A stretch of DNA of 64,000 nucleotides. Source: Paenibacillus endophyticus. Lineage in GTDB: Bacteria > Bacillota > Bacilli > Paenibacillales > Paenibacillaceae. This document shows, piece after piece, positions 51,101 through 61,529 of this stretch. Under the pieces are notes generated by a model. The model saw only the letters and a program-made list of their open reading frames with translations. It was not told the origin of the DNA and ran no database searches. The stretch's first letter is position 1. Every line of letters begins with the position of its first letter. Location: assembly GCF_014192395.1 (NCBI RefSeq), contig NZ_JACHXW010000009.1, positions 54,131-118,130 on the forward strand. The letters run 5' to 3'. Both the position numbers and the translations under genes were made by a program.

Positions 51101-53327
51101 CGCCTACGCTAAGCGTGATTGCTTCTGACATCCCCCCCCTTGGGACTTCCTTGCCGTCGACCTTAATCGTCGCTCCTGCGAAGGCGGCGCCCGGTATGAC
51201 CATGAAAGGTTCCGCGTTATAAGGAACGCTTATCTGGTAGTTATGTATCCCTGGCACAAATGCCGGGCTCAGTTGGGAGTCGCTTGTCAGGATCAAGTAG
51301 CTCAAATCGGTATCGCTGTTTAACGGCGCCGCTCGCTTCACCGTCACTACATACTTCTGCTTCGCCCTCCCATCTGCCGCCGTCACTTCAATGGAGATCG
51401 GGTTATTGCCAACGCTCAGAGCAATCTCAACGGACGCCGTGCCGCTCGTGACCGTCATATCGTTCACGATTACCGTCGCCCCCGCATCCTCCACGGTTGG
51501 CGTGAACGAGATGCGGTCCACGTCATTCGCGACACTAACCGAATACTGGTATACCCCTTTATCAAATGCCGGATTAAGCGTGCCTGCAGAAGCCGTCAGC
51601 GCGTTCAAATCGGCAACAGTGTAATGAGCGATCGTTCCTTTGGCCCCTACAGCCGCATACATCCCATTGCCGTACGCAATGCCATTCAGATGTTTGGGGG
51701 TGATCCAGGTCATATTCCCCCAAGAAATGCCATTTGCAGACGACACGATTGTGCCGTCATCCCCTACGGCTACGAATTTTCCTTTTCCATATGTTATTCC
51801 ATTGATTAGGTTACGAATGCCTGATGATTGCTTTGTCCAGGTGACGCCGTCGCTTGAAGTTAAAATGGTACCGATGTCTCCTGCCGCCACGAACTTGTCG
51901 TTGCCGTAAGCTACAGTCACTAGGCCATATGAAGATTTGTACGTATTCGTCCATGTTTCTCCATCGGAAGAGGTCACGACTGATCCGTCTGCTGCTACCC
52001 CGATAAAGATGCCATTCCCATAGGCGAGGTCCTTCAAGGGGGAGCTCGTGCCCGATTCATGCACCGTCCAGGTTATGCCGTCTTTGGATGTTTTGACTAA
52101 GCCTCCTACGTAGGCAGCCACGAACTTGCCGTCCGCAAATAAGATATCGTGAAAAACACCGTACGTGCAGCACTCGCCCGAACGATCGGTCCATGTGATT
52201 CCATCATCCGAGGTGACAACCTTATCGCCGTACCCGACCGCCACAAACCGTGAGTTGCCGTAGGCAACGCCTTCCATTTGAGTAGCATCGCCGATATCGC
52301 GGCTTGACCAACTGATGCCGTCGGTGGATGTAAGCATTGCGCCCTTTTCCCCTGTCGCCGCGAACATGCCGTTGCCGAAAACGATGTCACGCAGCGAAGA
52401 CGAGGTCGTCGATGATGGATGCGTCCAATTCGTTATTTCATTTGGGCTGATAATCGCGCCGCCTGTACCCGCAACCATGAACTTGCCATTGGCGAAAGCA
52501 ATGCCTTTGAGATCCGCTAATGTGCCAGCAGTGCGAGAATCCCAGTCGATGCCGTTCTCAGACACTAGAATGACTCCTCTTTTGCCGACCGCCATAAAAT
52601 TGCCGCTGCCATAGGCGACGTCATAGATGATCGAAGTTGCTTCTCCCGAGTCCCGTCTGGTCCATATGGTACCGTTCGCGGAAGTCATGACAACGCTGCT
52701 GCCACCACTAAAGTAGTAGCCTCCGACAGCCACGAACATCCCGTCCCCGTAGCTCACGGAAACAATAGACGCCCCTTCTATTTCCAAGACTTGCTCCGAC
52801 CAAGTGATGCCATCGCTGGAGGTCAGTATTGCATCGGAACTCGCCGCTACATATAAGCCGTTGCCGTATGCAATTTGTCCCATATTTCTCGATGTCCCGG
52901 ATGACTGGCTGGTCCACGTGACCCCATCCGTCGATGTTGTAACGGCTCCATTGCCACCTACCGCCGTGAATTTCCCGTCCTGATAGATAACGCCGACTAA
53001 ATAATCCGTCACGTCCGAGTCGGCTGGGGACCAGGAACTGCCGTTTTCGGAATTGATTATGCTGCCTTTGTCCCCGACCGCTACGAACAAACCATTGCCG
53101 TATGCCACATCGGAATAAGACCATTTAGGTGATACAGTTGTTCCTGTCCAGCTTTCTCCATCTGCAGAGGTCTTGATCGCACCTCCCTCGCCAACCGCCA
53201 CGTACATCCCATTACCGTACGCTATAGCCCAGAGGTCTCCGGTTGCCGCGGAAGCAGGAGTGGGGGCTGGAAGAAGACCCGCCAGGACAGCGCACACGGC
53301 CAGCATGGCCACTAAACGTCTATACAT
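48189..53327 (-). CDS. Giant surface protein: propeller repeats, eight cadherin-like repeats, C-terminal SLH
   Basis: An exported protein of about 1712 residues. A signal peptide (about 1-28, APTPASA) precedes about 13 propeller repeats of roughly 42 residues (the pattern YGNGxFVAVGxxGxIxTSxDGxxW), likely one or two beta-propellers (to about 560). Eight cadherin-like beta-sandwich repeats of about 95 residues follow (pattern LSxLxLSxGxxLxPAFxPGxxxY), to about 1325. A ZU5-like segment (LTLPVGKSGEVSM) is next. Three SLH motifs close the protein (FSDIAGNWAESSIKLAANLG, GSFRPNAEITRMEMAAMIAN, NRFNPAAPATRAEAVTILIR). It should be a wall-anchored filament or adhesin. The ATG chosen starts the signal peptide; TTG or GTG codons 9-42 bp upstream are possible. 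The ribosome site is poor. Confidence 0.88.
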   Translation of the reverse strand: MYRRLVAMLAVCAVLAGLLPAPTPASAATGDLWAIAYGNGMYVAVGEGGAIKTSADGESWTGTTVSPKWSYSDVAYGNGLFVAVGDKGSIINSENGSSWSPADSDVTDYLVGVIYQDGKFTAVGGNGAVTTSTDGVTWTSQSSGTSRNMGQIAYGNGLYVAASSDAILTSSDGITWSEQVLEIEGASIVSVSYGDGMFVAVGGYYFSGGSSVVMTSANGTIWTRRDSGEATSIIYDVAYGSGNFMAVGKRGVILVSENGIDWDSRTAGTLADLKGIAFANGKFMVAGTGGAIISPNEITNWTHPSSTTSSSLRDIVFGNGMFAATGEKGAMLTSTDGISWSSRDIGDATQMEGVAYGNSRFVAVGYGDKVVTSDDGITWTDRSGECCTYGVFHDILFADGKFVAAYVGGLVKTSKDGITWTVHESGTSSPLKDLAYGNGIFIGVAADGSVVTSSDGETWTNTYKSSYGLVTVAYGNDKFVAAGDIGTILTSSDGVTWTKQSSGIRNLINGITYGKGKFVAVGDDGTIVSSANGISWGNMTWITPKHLNGIAYGNGMYAAVGAKGTIAHYTVADLNALTASAGTLNPAFDKGVYQYSVSVANDVDRISFTPTVEDAGATVIVNDMTVTSGTASVEIALSVGNNPISIEVTAADGRAKQKYVVTVKRAAPLNSDTDLSYLILTSDSQLSPAFVPGIHNYQISVPYNAEPFMVIPGAAFAGATIKVDGKEVPRGGMSEAITLSVGETLIIIEVTAADGVNRSTYTVTVTRAEPPSADASLGSLTLSDGIALSPAFEPGTVAYTASVTHDVSTMTITPNVANAKARLQVYGGTIASGTPYVIALREGNNPIPLRVTAEDGKTTTEYMVTVTRAAAPPSTDASLRVLSFVAGGPLNPTFAPGTLNYTMNVDYDMSDIIVAPIASNKGATILINGMTNHDDPIPLSEGDNLITIEVTAADRIAKQTYKLTVTRAAPPLSGNADLSSLTLSGGVMLDKMFTSDMLYYDASVAYEVDTLSVTPTVANGGATVKVNGANVSSGTASDNIALNVGVNPIDIEVTAANGLKRTYTVWVMRAEVSVNASLGNLTLSGGVALSPAFEWDTISYTADVPNDVSTLTVTPTVSAEGAKVTVKDMTVASGAESGAIPLDVGANTIPVVVTSADGTITQMYTVTVTRAESLPSLSNLVLSGGAALDPAFDPATTDYVVFVPYSQTSLTVTPTATDAGATIIVEDNIVESGTESGEIALKEGITSILVLYVPADGNETQAYLITVVRASTSASTNANLSNLALSEGAALNPAFASGRTIYTASVANGVSSLMVMPAAADAKATVKVNGMAVTSVNASAPITLNVGANIIEVVVTAEDGTTMKTYTVTVTRAAVIDPSPSPSVPAPPSNEPIVSRNGQLTLPVGKSGEVSMDNTVKLVIPSGAAEQELKVKIEKVLDTEGLLTDNDTLASSIYEITKNFTKNFDKPITLTFAFDSSSVKNTDKPVIFYYDETKQEWVEIGGEVTGSEISVQVDHFTKFAVFAVDKEAVPNPEAQFSDIAGNWAESSIKLAANLGLVKGYDDGTFKPGRSVTRAEFAAMLAHALKLPQADGELAFTDKAQIGAWAREAIAKAVEAGIIKGYADGSFRPNAEITRMEMAAMIANALKLTIPANPVSGFADDGAIPAWGRGAVAAIKELGLIKGTDDNRFNPAAPATRAEAVTILIRMLEGLNQ

Positions 53328-54319
53328 AGTTATCAACACGCACCTTTTCCATAATGTTTTTAATAGCAATCATACATTGTAAAATAAGCTATAGAATCAT
53401 TTTATTGATGACGCCTTAATGAAACTATCACCTATATGAAACGCCTCAGCATGAATGCTCTACTCTCCTTGCAGGTTCGTAAGATACGACACGCATGGGT
53501 CGTTTCTTCTACTATAAAACAAGGCTGGATCGAATTGACCTACCCGGGCGGGTAGGTCGAAGCTGCTAAATAGGGTAGGCATGCTCGGCTTACACCACCA
53601 GATCGAGAGTGCAATTTATGTTGGCACGTGCTTCTAAATCATAGCCCAAGCCCCCGAAAGCCGAGTTAAATAAACAAATAATAGATTTGATTCTAATAAT
53701 AATAGATTCAATCATAATAATCGACTTGTTTGGGCATATTCCTTTATCGACTTTATGACATTGGAAAAAGTTTATTGTCTGTGCGTGCAAGGTTTTCCGC
53801 CGCAAGCGTAAACTTTCTATTCCGCACCTTCTCCTTAATTATTGGTAAAGCCCGATCATGTATGGAACATGCACATGCGCTGAAAAAGATAGTTGAGCGA
53901 CATTGCAGTTATACAATTGCGAAATGAGGTCGTCGACCGCTTTATCGATCTCGTACGAGCCGTTATTCCGGCTATCGCGGATACGTTGATAACGCGGTTG
54001 TTCTTGATCGCCTGAATGGTTCGAAATAGAGGCTCATTGAACTCCTCCAGAATTCCTCTGCAAAAACCTGCTCCGTGACCTCCTCCAGAATTCCTCTTCC
54101 AAAGCCTGCTCTGTGACCTTCTACGCTCTGCGAAGTGCTGCTGCTGGATTTGCTCCGACCGAATTGGTAAAACAGTCCAAAAGTCTGCAGCTTCACCAGA
54201 TCCTGGCCACCGTCCACCTACGGAACATCTGCTCGACCAACGATCGTAATTACCACCGTTGTTGCTTTATTAATTCGACCAACATTAAAGCCGGAACTAG
54301 GTGCAGCTCATTTGCTCGA
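53328..54319. other. Non-coding or decayed region
   Basis: About 990 bp after the giant gene's promoter. No frame has a ribosome site plus a recognisable motif. Minus-strand frames (for example NEPLFRTIQAIKNNRVINVS near 54030) may be remains of a gene, but I cannot name it. GTTTACGCTTGCGGCGG (minus strand, near 53805) echoes the 70-bp dispersed repeat. Confidence 0.45.
54042..54117. repeat. Two tandem 38-bp units
   Basis: CTCCTCCAGAATTCCTCT begins two adjacent 38-bp units that differ at only a few positions. The duplication is short and inside a region without a supported gene. Confidence 0.85.
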
Positions 54320-54509
54320 CTACAGTGCATAAAGTGCAACGTATTTCGCCATACGAAGGTCGTTGGCTGGCTACGCTGCAGTATCTACAATGTAAATGAA
54401 TGATTCAGTCATTTAAGGAGCAAAGGGAGCTATTCTGTTGTATTTTTTACAACGTAGGTAAAGGATCTGTACGCTATGTAAGGTTTAGGTTGTATAAAGT
54501 ACAGCGTAG
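54320..54509. repeat. Four-palindrome module, copy 7
   Basis: H1 (CTACAGTGCATAAAGTGCAA) at 54320, H2 (CTACGCTGCAGTATCTACAA) at 54371, H3 (CTGTTGTATTTTTTACAACG) at 54435, and H4 ending GCGTAG at 54509. H1-H2 spacing is 51 bp and total span 188 bp. It resembles copy 8 most. A 28-codon plus-strand frame through H1 and H2 ends SIYNVNE. Confidence 0.85.
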
Positions 54510-54604
54510 CTTATTGTTCTGTTTGTTGTTGTGCTTGTGGAAGTGATGGAAGTGGGGGGAAGTGTCGGAAGTGTGCGGATACAAGTTGAGTTCAAATATG
54601 TGGA

Positions 54605-55735
<1,131 letters not shown>

Positions 55736-55996
55736 GGCTGGCCATAACCGCAGCATGTGGAGCTGGGGAGCTTGCAGCATCTCTCTAGGAACAAATGAAA
55801 TAGATTTACGTAGCGCGGTCTCATTACATCCACATGGTAGGCTTAACTTTTTTAGCTGTTTAGCAAAGATGAGCGTTTAGCTTTCTAAGTTAGTTGGAAT
55901 CGCCAAACGGCCGCGCTAAAATAAGTAAAGAGCAAGACCGCGGTAACCGGTCGTGCTCATGGAATAGTCATTTTAACCATAGCTATATTGGAATGT

Positions 55997-57328
55997 TTAC
56001 TCGTTCAAGAAGGTTATGGCCCGGTTTTGGATAAGCCCGGCAGCCTCTTCTGCGGACTTTTGACCGCTGAAAAAAGCAAGGGACTCCTCCCCCACGATGG
56101 AAATCACTTTTCCATCGAGTATCGAGTATTGGTCAGCCAAATCCAGAAGCTGCGTAAACCGGGTAAATTCTTCATCTGCGGCCTGGATGGACTGGCCGTC
56201 AGGAAGTTTGTAGGTACCTGCCTGAATTTGTTTTTTAATCTCGTCGAGCTTCTGTTCATTCACCGATTTGAGCAGCGAGAATCCGCTCCGCTCCGGCATC
56301 GACTGCCCCTCTTCGGACAGGAGATAGCTGAGTAGCTTCCATGCCTCCAACTGCGAAGGGGTTTTCGCTCGAATCGCAAACCTGGAGGACGGGATGATCC
56401 GCATCATGCCGGACTGCTCTAGGCTGTGCGGCTTTTGCAGCAGCCGAGGGTGACTGAAGGTTGTATGCGTTACGTTAACCACATCTGCCGGCTCGCGCAA
56501 TACGGCAGAATAGAATAATTGCTTGTCGCGCTCAGCCGGTTCTGCAGTCATCACGCCTTCGTCATACATGTTCTTCACCTGTTTCAGTAGTGACACGAAT
56601 TCAGGGGTATCAAACTTTGCTTTTTTAGCAGTCTTATCCACGTAAGAACTGTAACTATCGATCGTCATTTCCTGCATTAGCATATCCGGCGTATAATCAG
56701 CCATGGCATACAAGCCGTCCTTTCCCTGCGTCAGTTGCTTAGCAATGCCAGCAAAATCCTGCCAGGTCCAAGTCTGCTCATTAATTTGGGCATCCTTCAA
56801 CAGCTCTCCATCCCCGATGAACGCCCTCAGGTAAAATTCGGAAGGAATCGCATACGTTCCACCCTTTTGCTTGATGGCATTTAATACATTCATATACATG
56901 TTGTCCGGCTTCAACGTGTCGTCCTTGTTCATTAAATCTTCCATATTCAAAAGAAGTCCCTTCTCGACATATTCATCCGCTGGCAATCCGTCTAACAGCT
57001 CGATAACATCTGACCCTTTCCCGGATAATAAAGCCGTATTCATTGACTTCCGGTATTCCTCCCATTCCCCGGGTTTCAACTCTTCCCCGGCCTGTTTATA
57101 TGCCTGAATCTGCAGATCGATGTCCATATGCTTGGCCTCGAATTTTTTCTCCAACGCTGTATAGAACGGCGTGGCCTGCATAACGGACAGGGTGAGGACG
57201 GTTTTTCCATTTTCATTTACCTCACTTTTTCCACCGATCTCTGCCTCGTCTCCTCCGGTGCTGCAAGCCGTCATAGCCATGGATATGAGAACTGCCCAAA
57301 CCGTTGTCAAACCTACTCTTTTAATCAT
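55997..57328 (-). CDS. Family 1 extracellular solute-binding lipoprotein (sugar ABC importer)
   Basis: A 443-residue binding protein for a carbohydrate importer. The lipobox is ISMAMTACSTGG. FYTALEKKFEAKHMDIDLQI and KGLLLNMEDLMNKDDTL are typical of family 1 (MalE-like) binding proteins, and the C-terminal part (TPSQLEAWKLLSYLLSEEG) matches the hinge-closing helix region. The start at MIKRVG has GGGAGG upstream; an extension to an earlier ATG would overlap the ribosome site. It is the last gene of an operon with two permeases and an HlyD-type adaptor. No ATPase gene is present, so a shared MsmX-type ATPase is probable. Confidence 0.85.
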   Translation of the reverse strand: MIKRVGLTTVWAVLISMAMTACSTGGDEAEIGGKSEVNENGKTVLTLSVMQATPFYTALEKKFEAKHMDIDLQIQAYKQAGEELKPGEWEEYRKSMNTALLSGKGSDVIELLDGLPADEYVEKGLLLNMEDLMNKDDTLKPDNMYMNVLNAIKQKGGTYAIPSEFYLRAFIGDGELLKDAQINEQTWTWQDFAGIAKQLTQGKDGLYAMADYTPDMLMQEMTIDSYSSYVDKTAKKAKFDTPEFVSLLKQVKNMYDEGVMTAEPAERDKQLFYSAVLREPADVVNVTHTTFSHPRLLQKPHSLEQSGMMRIIPSSRFAIRAKTPSQLEAWKLLSYLLSEEGQSMPERSGFSLLKSVNEQKLDEIKKQIQAGTYKLPDGQSIQAADEEFTRFTQLLDLADQYSILDGKVISIVGEESLAFFSGQKSAEEAAGLIQNRAITFLNE

Positions 57329-57353
57329 AGCCTCATACCTCCCATCAATGTTT

Positions 57354-58514
57354 TTATTGCAGACGAATCCGGTTACCGTCCTGCAGCGGCTCACTGCTTT
57401 CCAGAATAATCATTTCCCCTTCATACAGCCGGTCTTCTGGAATCATCGTCTCCCGATCCGTGGACTCACTTTCCTCAATGGGAACCTTGCGGGCCAAAAA
57501 CACATTGCCCAAAGCCCCTCGCAGCTGTTCCACCTTGAATATAAACTGCTCCTCGCCTTCCCTATGAACCGCCTCGTTCGGAATAAGCCACCCTTTCCTA
57601 GGCGAAGCCAGCTCCAGCTTGACCGAAATCTGTTCACCCCCTTTCAGAGCGTCATCATCCAAAAGGAGGCGCAGCAGCTTTTGTTGAATCGCTGCGGGCG
57701 ATCCGCCACCATCTTCCGGCAAGCTTGCGCTCCGTGGACCAGTATCAGCAATTTCATCGATCACACCCTCCAGCGGGCGGGGTGGCTGTTCCCCCTCAGC
57801 TGGGGCTAGTAGCTCGATAGGGTGCCTGACCGCAAGACCGAAGCGTTCGATAAGCTCCCTGTCGGCCACGATATCCAGACGATATCCTAATTCGAGATTC
57901 GAGATTACGATATCCGACTGTCCAGTGGAAGCAAGACCTTCTATTGCAAGCAATTCCATCACAATTCCGTCAAATGGGGCGACAAGCTCTTTTTGCCGAT
58001 TCAACTGATCCCGGAGACCGTCGATTTTCCTCTGCTGCACCGATATATCGATGTTGCACGTTTTTATCTCGCGTTTAATCTCACTTGTAGCGGACTCGTC
58101 CCCTTCAGAAATCGACAATTTGAATTGGTCCTGCATGTCTTCCAACGCAATATTCAGCTTCTCCAGCTGCGCAAGCTCATCCTCCAGTTCCCTCCTGGCG
58201 GAGGTGCTGTCGTATACAACGAGCTTCTGACCTTTCTTAACCGTCTCGCCTTCTTTCACAAGAACGTGTTGGACTCTCCAACCAGCCGGATTCGGCAGCT
58301 CCGCCTGATTAAAAGGCTGCACGACACCGCTGCCCTCCAGCTTATATGTGATTCCTCCGCTCGCTGCCAGCTCGGTCCTTACCTTCGGCAAAGTAGCCGA
58401 CTGCAGCGTATTGCTGAATAGCGTGAAGAACAGCAGCAATCCGACCAATAGCAGCAGGGCTGCGAATATCCATTTTTTTCGCTTGCGTTCAACTTGCTCC
58501 TTCGATAGCTCCAT
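57354..58514 (-). CDS. HlyD/RND-type membrane-fusion (adaptor) protein
   Basis: A 386-residue membrane-anchored adaptor. One transmembrane segment (about 15-34) precedes a split lipoyl-like domain (HVLVKEGETVKKGQKLVVYD and LVAPFDGIVMELLAIEG). These flank a coiled-coil hairpin (about 105-180, LEDELAQLEKLNIALEDMQD). A beta-barrel with LDIVADRELIERFG and a C-terminal domain follow. Such adaptors usually serve efflux ABC or RND pumps. Here it sits between sugar-importer permease and binding-protein genes in one operon, with 18-25 bp gaps. It may act as an extracytoplasmic scaffold or be unrelated to the importer; this is unresolved. Confidence 0.85.
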   Translation of the reverse strand: MELSKEQVERKRKKWIFAALLLLVGLLLFFTLFSNTLQSATLPKVRTELAASGGITYKLEGSGVVQPFNQAELPNPAGWRVQHVLVKEGETVKKGQKLVVYDSTSARRELEDELAQLEKLNIALEDMQDQFKLSISEGDESATSEIKREIKTCNIDISVQQRKIDGLRDQLNRQKELVAPFDGIVMELLAIEGLASTGQSDIVISNLELGYRLDIVADRELIERFGLAVRHPIELLAPAEGEQPPRPLEGVIDEIADTGPRSASLPEDGGGSPAAIQQKLLRLLLDDDALKGGEQISVKLELASPRKGWLIPNEAVHREGEEQFIFKVEQLRGALGNVFLARKVPIEESESTDRETMIPEDRLYEGEMIILESSEPLQDGNRIRLQ

Positions 58515-58532
58515 ATCCTTGGCTTTCTCCTC

Positions 58533-59408
58533 CTATCCCTTGATTCCAGATAACTGGACGCCTTCGATGAAATAGGTCTCCGCGTACAGGAATAACAGCA
58601 CCATTGGAGACATATAGAGCATGGATGCGGCAAAAACCGTATCCCATTCTCCGCTTAATCTCGATAGAAATACCGATAAAGGCTGCTTCATCGGATTGTC
58701 TATAAAGATCAGCGGCTGCTCGACCATATTCCAATTATCAACGAATAACAAGATCACCAGCGCGGCAAGCCCCGGCTTGACCATCGGAAGGATGACCGTC
58801 AGGAAGGTCCTAAGATGTCCGGCTCCGTCTATTTTAGCTGCTTCAATATAGGCGTACGGAATATGCAGCATGAACTGGCGCAGCATAAATACACCAAATG
58901 CGGCAAAGACGCCTGGAAGGATCACTGCTCCCGAAGTATGCAGCAAGCCCAGTTTATCCGCCATGATATAGTTAGGAACCAGCGTGACCTGGAATGGCAT
59001 CAGCATCGTCAGCAGATACACCAGAAACAGGGAATCGCGACCGCGGAATTTCAGCTTCGCAAACGCATAGGCTGCCAGCGCCGCGACCACTGTCTGTCCG
59101 ATAATGATTGGCACGACCAAGCCTACCGAATTCCAAAACAGCAGCAAGTAATAGGGAGAATGCACCAGCAGCTCACCGTATTGCTCCAGGGTCACCTTGT
59201 CTGGCAGCCACTTCAAATTAATGAACGTTTCAGCACCCGTTGAAGTCACGTCTGTGAGTTTCCCAATAACCCCGTAGTTGATTCTCAACTCCTGTCCGGC
59301 CATCAGTGAATTGGTGAAGGTAATCATGATTGGGAACAGCAGTACCAATCCAATCATCACCATGAACGCCGTTAGCAGCCCTTTTTGTATGGTTGTCATT
59401 ACTCGCAA
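58533..59408 (-). CDS. MalG-type carbohydrate ABC permease
   Basis: A 291-residue permease with six transmembrane segments and the ATPase-docking EAA loop EAAKIDGAGHLRTFLTVILP (about 190-210). PLSVFLSRLSGEWDTVFAAS and the C-terminal YFIEGVQLSGIKG are typical of the second subunit of disaccharide and oligosaccharide importers. It lies 11 bp downstream of the MalF-like gene and shares its transcript. The stretch TSTGAETFINLKW in the first loop is long for the family, possibly a substrate-related insertion. Confidence 0.9.
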   Translation of the reverse strand: MRVMTTIQKGLLTAFMVMIGLVLLFPIMITFTNSLMAGQELRINYGVIGKLTDVTSTGAETFINLKWLPDKVTLEQYGELLVHSPYYLLLFWNSVGLVVPIIIGQTVVAALAAYAFAKLKFRGRDSLFLVYLLTMLMPFQVTLVPNYIMADKLGLLHTSGAVILPGVFAAFGVFMLRQFMLHIPYAYIEAAKIDGAGHLRTFLTVILPMVKPGLAALVILLFVDNWNMVEQPLIFIDNPMKQPLSVFLSRLSGEWDTVFAASMLYMSPMVLLFLYAETYFIEGVQLSGIKG

Positions 59409-59419
59409 AGCTTCACCCC

Positions 59420-60325
59420 TTATTCCATGAACTGTCGATACCGGTACTCCAGCCTAAACAGTCCAAGAACGATTATCATGATGCCGCACACCATCAAAGC
59501 GGCAGCCGCCGTCAGCTTCTGAATATCCAGTGACACGAACATGTTGTTCATGTAGTGCTGCAGCATGTAGATGCTGGCGTGCGGGTAATCACCAGCCATC
59601 AAATAGGTCTCCCTAAACACTTTGAAGGAATTAATGATTGACATAATGACCACAAAGAACGTTGTGGTGGTCAAATAGACCAGCGTAATCCCAAAAAACT
59701 GGCGAAAACGTCCAGCACCTTCAATTTGGGCGGTTTCGTAGTAATCCTTCGGGATTTGTTGAAGTCCCGCTAGAAACAAGATTACGTTATACCCGACGTT
59801 TTTCCACAAATACACAGCTAGGATCACATTCCGTGCCGCATCCGTCTTCATCCAGTCCACCCGCTTGATGCCGGACCAGCTGAGCACGTAGTTCAACGCC
59901 CCATTCCAATCAAACATCATCTGCCAGATAATGATGACAGAGGCGACCGGAACGACAAGCGGCAATACATAGGAGGTGCGCAGCCATTTCCGCAAGTAAA
60001 TGGGCCTGTTCAGCAATAACGCCAACCCTAGAGACAACGCCAGCATGAGCGGAACGCTCACCGCGCTGAAATAAAAGGTGTTGTAAGCCGCTTTTCGGAA
60101 GGAACTGCTGGCCAGCAGTTCCCGGTAATTCGCAAGGCCGGCGAACCTCCCCCCGGTGGTGCTGCTCATGAACGAATACATCAGCCCCATGACATATGGG
60201 ATCAGATAGAACGTGGCAAAGCCTGCTGCGCTTGGCGCGAGAAACAGCCACGCTGCCGCAGCGTCCCGGCGCATCCACCTGGTCAAACCTATCGGAGCAC
60301 GAAAAATACCCCACTTCTTCATCAT
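59420..60325 (-). CDS. MalF-type carbohydrate ABC permease
   Basis: A 301-residue permease with six transmembrane segments and the EAA loop ETAQIEGAGRFRQFFGITLV (about 200-220). It is the first gene of the importer operon. AGGAGG precedes the ATG. The 95-bp gap before it holds a conserved element that recurs upstream of the vanZ-like gene. Substrate is not predictable. Confidence 0.9.
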   Translation of the reverse strand: MMKKWGIFRAPIGLTRWMRRDAAAAWLFLAPSAAGFATFYLIPYVMGLMYSFMSSTTGGRFAGLANYRELLASSSFRKAAYNTFYFSAVSVPLMLALSLGLALLLNRPIYLRKWLRTSYVLPLVVPVASVIIIWQMMFDWNGALNYVLSWSGIKRVDWMKTDAARNVILAVYLWKNVGYNVILFLAGLQQIPKDYYETAQIEGAGRFRQFFGITLVYLTTTTFFVVIMSIINSFKVFRETYLMAGDYPHASIYMLQHYMNNMFVSLDIQKLTAAAALMVCGIMIIVLGLFRLEYRYRQFME

Positions 60326-60363
60326 CCAGTCCTCCTGCCGTTGATGCTCTAAGCATAGGCCAG

Positions 60364-60411
60364 ACTGTTAAAATAAGAAGTGGGGTAATTCTTAACTTTT
60401 CCTAAAATGGA
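60364..60411 (-). promoter_or_regulatory. Conserved 48-bp element, copy A (importer operon)
   Basis: The core ACTGTTAAAATAAGAAGTGG then GGT, an AT-rich stretch and TTTTCCTAAAATGGA recur with few changes at 63522-63570. It lies between the divergently reading end of the kinase gene and the permease start. It likely holds the importer promoter and a binding site for the adjacent response regulator. Confidence 0.5.
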
Positions 60412-60416
60412 TTAGT

Positions 60417-61529
60417 TTATATCGTTGACGACAAGTAAGGCAATCGCACCTCGAATTCGGTACGGATGAGGTCGCTTTGAACCGATATGGCGCCTTCATG
60501 CTGTTCTACGATGTTCTTAGCGATAAACAGGCCAAGCCCAGTGCTGCCTTCCTGATGTGTTCGCGCGCGATCGCCGGTAAAAAAGATGTCAAATACATGA
60601 GGAAGCTCGTCAGGCGGAATGTTCCTTCCGTAATTAATCACTTGAATGACGATTTGACCTTCCTTTTGGCCGCCGCGAATATCGATGTATTCGCCATCCC
60701 CGCCATAACGAACGGCATTGGACAGCAGGTTATCGAACACGCGCGCAAGTAGGTCGCCGTCACCGGAAATCATCAGATTCGAATCGATCTCAAGGCGTGC
60801 GGTCAGCTTGTTTTTTTCGAATACTGGATACATCTCTTCGGTTAATTGAGTCAACAGCTCGCCAAGATCGAGCTGTTCGCGGCGGATATTCAGCTTGCCG
60901 TAATTCATCCGTGTAATATCGAACATCTCGTCGATCAGCTTCTCGAGCCGCTGCGATTTCGTAAAGGCAATCGTTGTATAGTGCATGATTTGCTCGGCGG
61001 TCAAATCTTTGTCTTTAAGAATAAAATCCAAATACCCGATGACAGAAGTCAACGGGGTACGCAAATCATGGGCAAGGTTAAGCACGAGCTGTTCTTTGCT
61101 GTTCTCGGCGAAATCCCCCCGTTCCTCGGCCTGTTTCAGCTTTTCGCTAGCTAAGTTGATGTCTCTGGCAATATCCCCGACTTCATCATTGAGCGGGATA
61201 TGGACCCGATGAGAGAAATCTCCTCCCGCCAATTGGTTGATCCCGCGGGAAATCTCCCGGAAATAAGCAACGTAACGCCGGGTAAACAGATAGAAATAAA
61301 AAAACGAAATCGGAAAAAAAAGGAGCAGGAATACGTTAATATCGCCGATATCTCGAATAGTTTCACGAACCTCGAACATGGGGCTCCCGCGGAGCAGCGT
61401 GTAGTAATACCGCTGCAGCGCCAAGTAAATCAGAAAGGTAGTGGCGGCGGACATCAACATGCTGAGTCCGAATAGGCGGATCATTTGAAAACGGAAGCTT
61501 CGGAAATTGGGTTTAGCCATTGAACGCAT
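60417..61529 (-). CDS. VanS-like sensor histidine kinase
   Basis: A 370-residue kinase with two transmembrane segments (about 17-38 and 55-77) and a very short extracytoplasmic loop. HAMP, HisKA (NLAHDLRTPLTSVIGYLDFI with the phospho-His) and an ATPase domain follow (N-box VFDNLLSNAVRYGG, G-box GSTGLGLFIAKNIVEQH). It overlaps the regulator gene by 17 bp. The short loop suggests membrane- or intramembrane-sensing. The resemblance to VanS does not imply glycopeptide resistance: vanH, vanA and vanX are absent. Confidence 0.9.
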   Translation of the reverse strand: MRSMAKPNFRSFRFQMIRLFGLSMLMSAATTFLIYLALQRYYYTLLRGSPMFEVRETIRDIGDINVFLLLFFPISFFYFYLFTRRYVAYFREISRGINQLAGGDFSHRVHIPLNDEVGDIARDINLASEKLKQAEERGDFAENSKEQLVLNLAHDLRTPLTSVIGYLDFILKDKDLTAEQIMHYTTIAFTKSQRLEKLIDEMFDITRMNYGKLNIRREQLDLGELLTQLTEEMYPVFEKNKLTARLEIDSNLMISGDGDLLARVFDNLLSNAVRYGGDGEYIDIRGGQKEGQIVIQVINYGRNIPPDELPHVFDIFFTGDRARTHQEGSTGLGLFIAKNIVEQHEGAISVQSDLIRTEFEVRLPYLSSTI

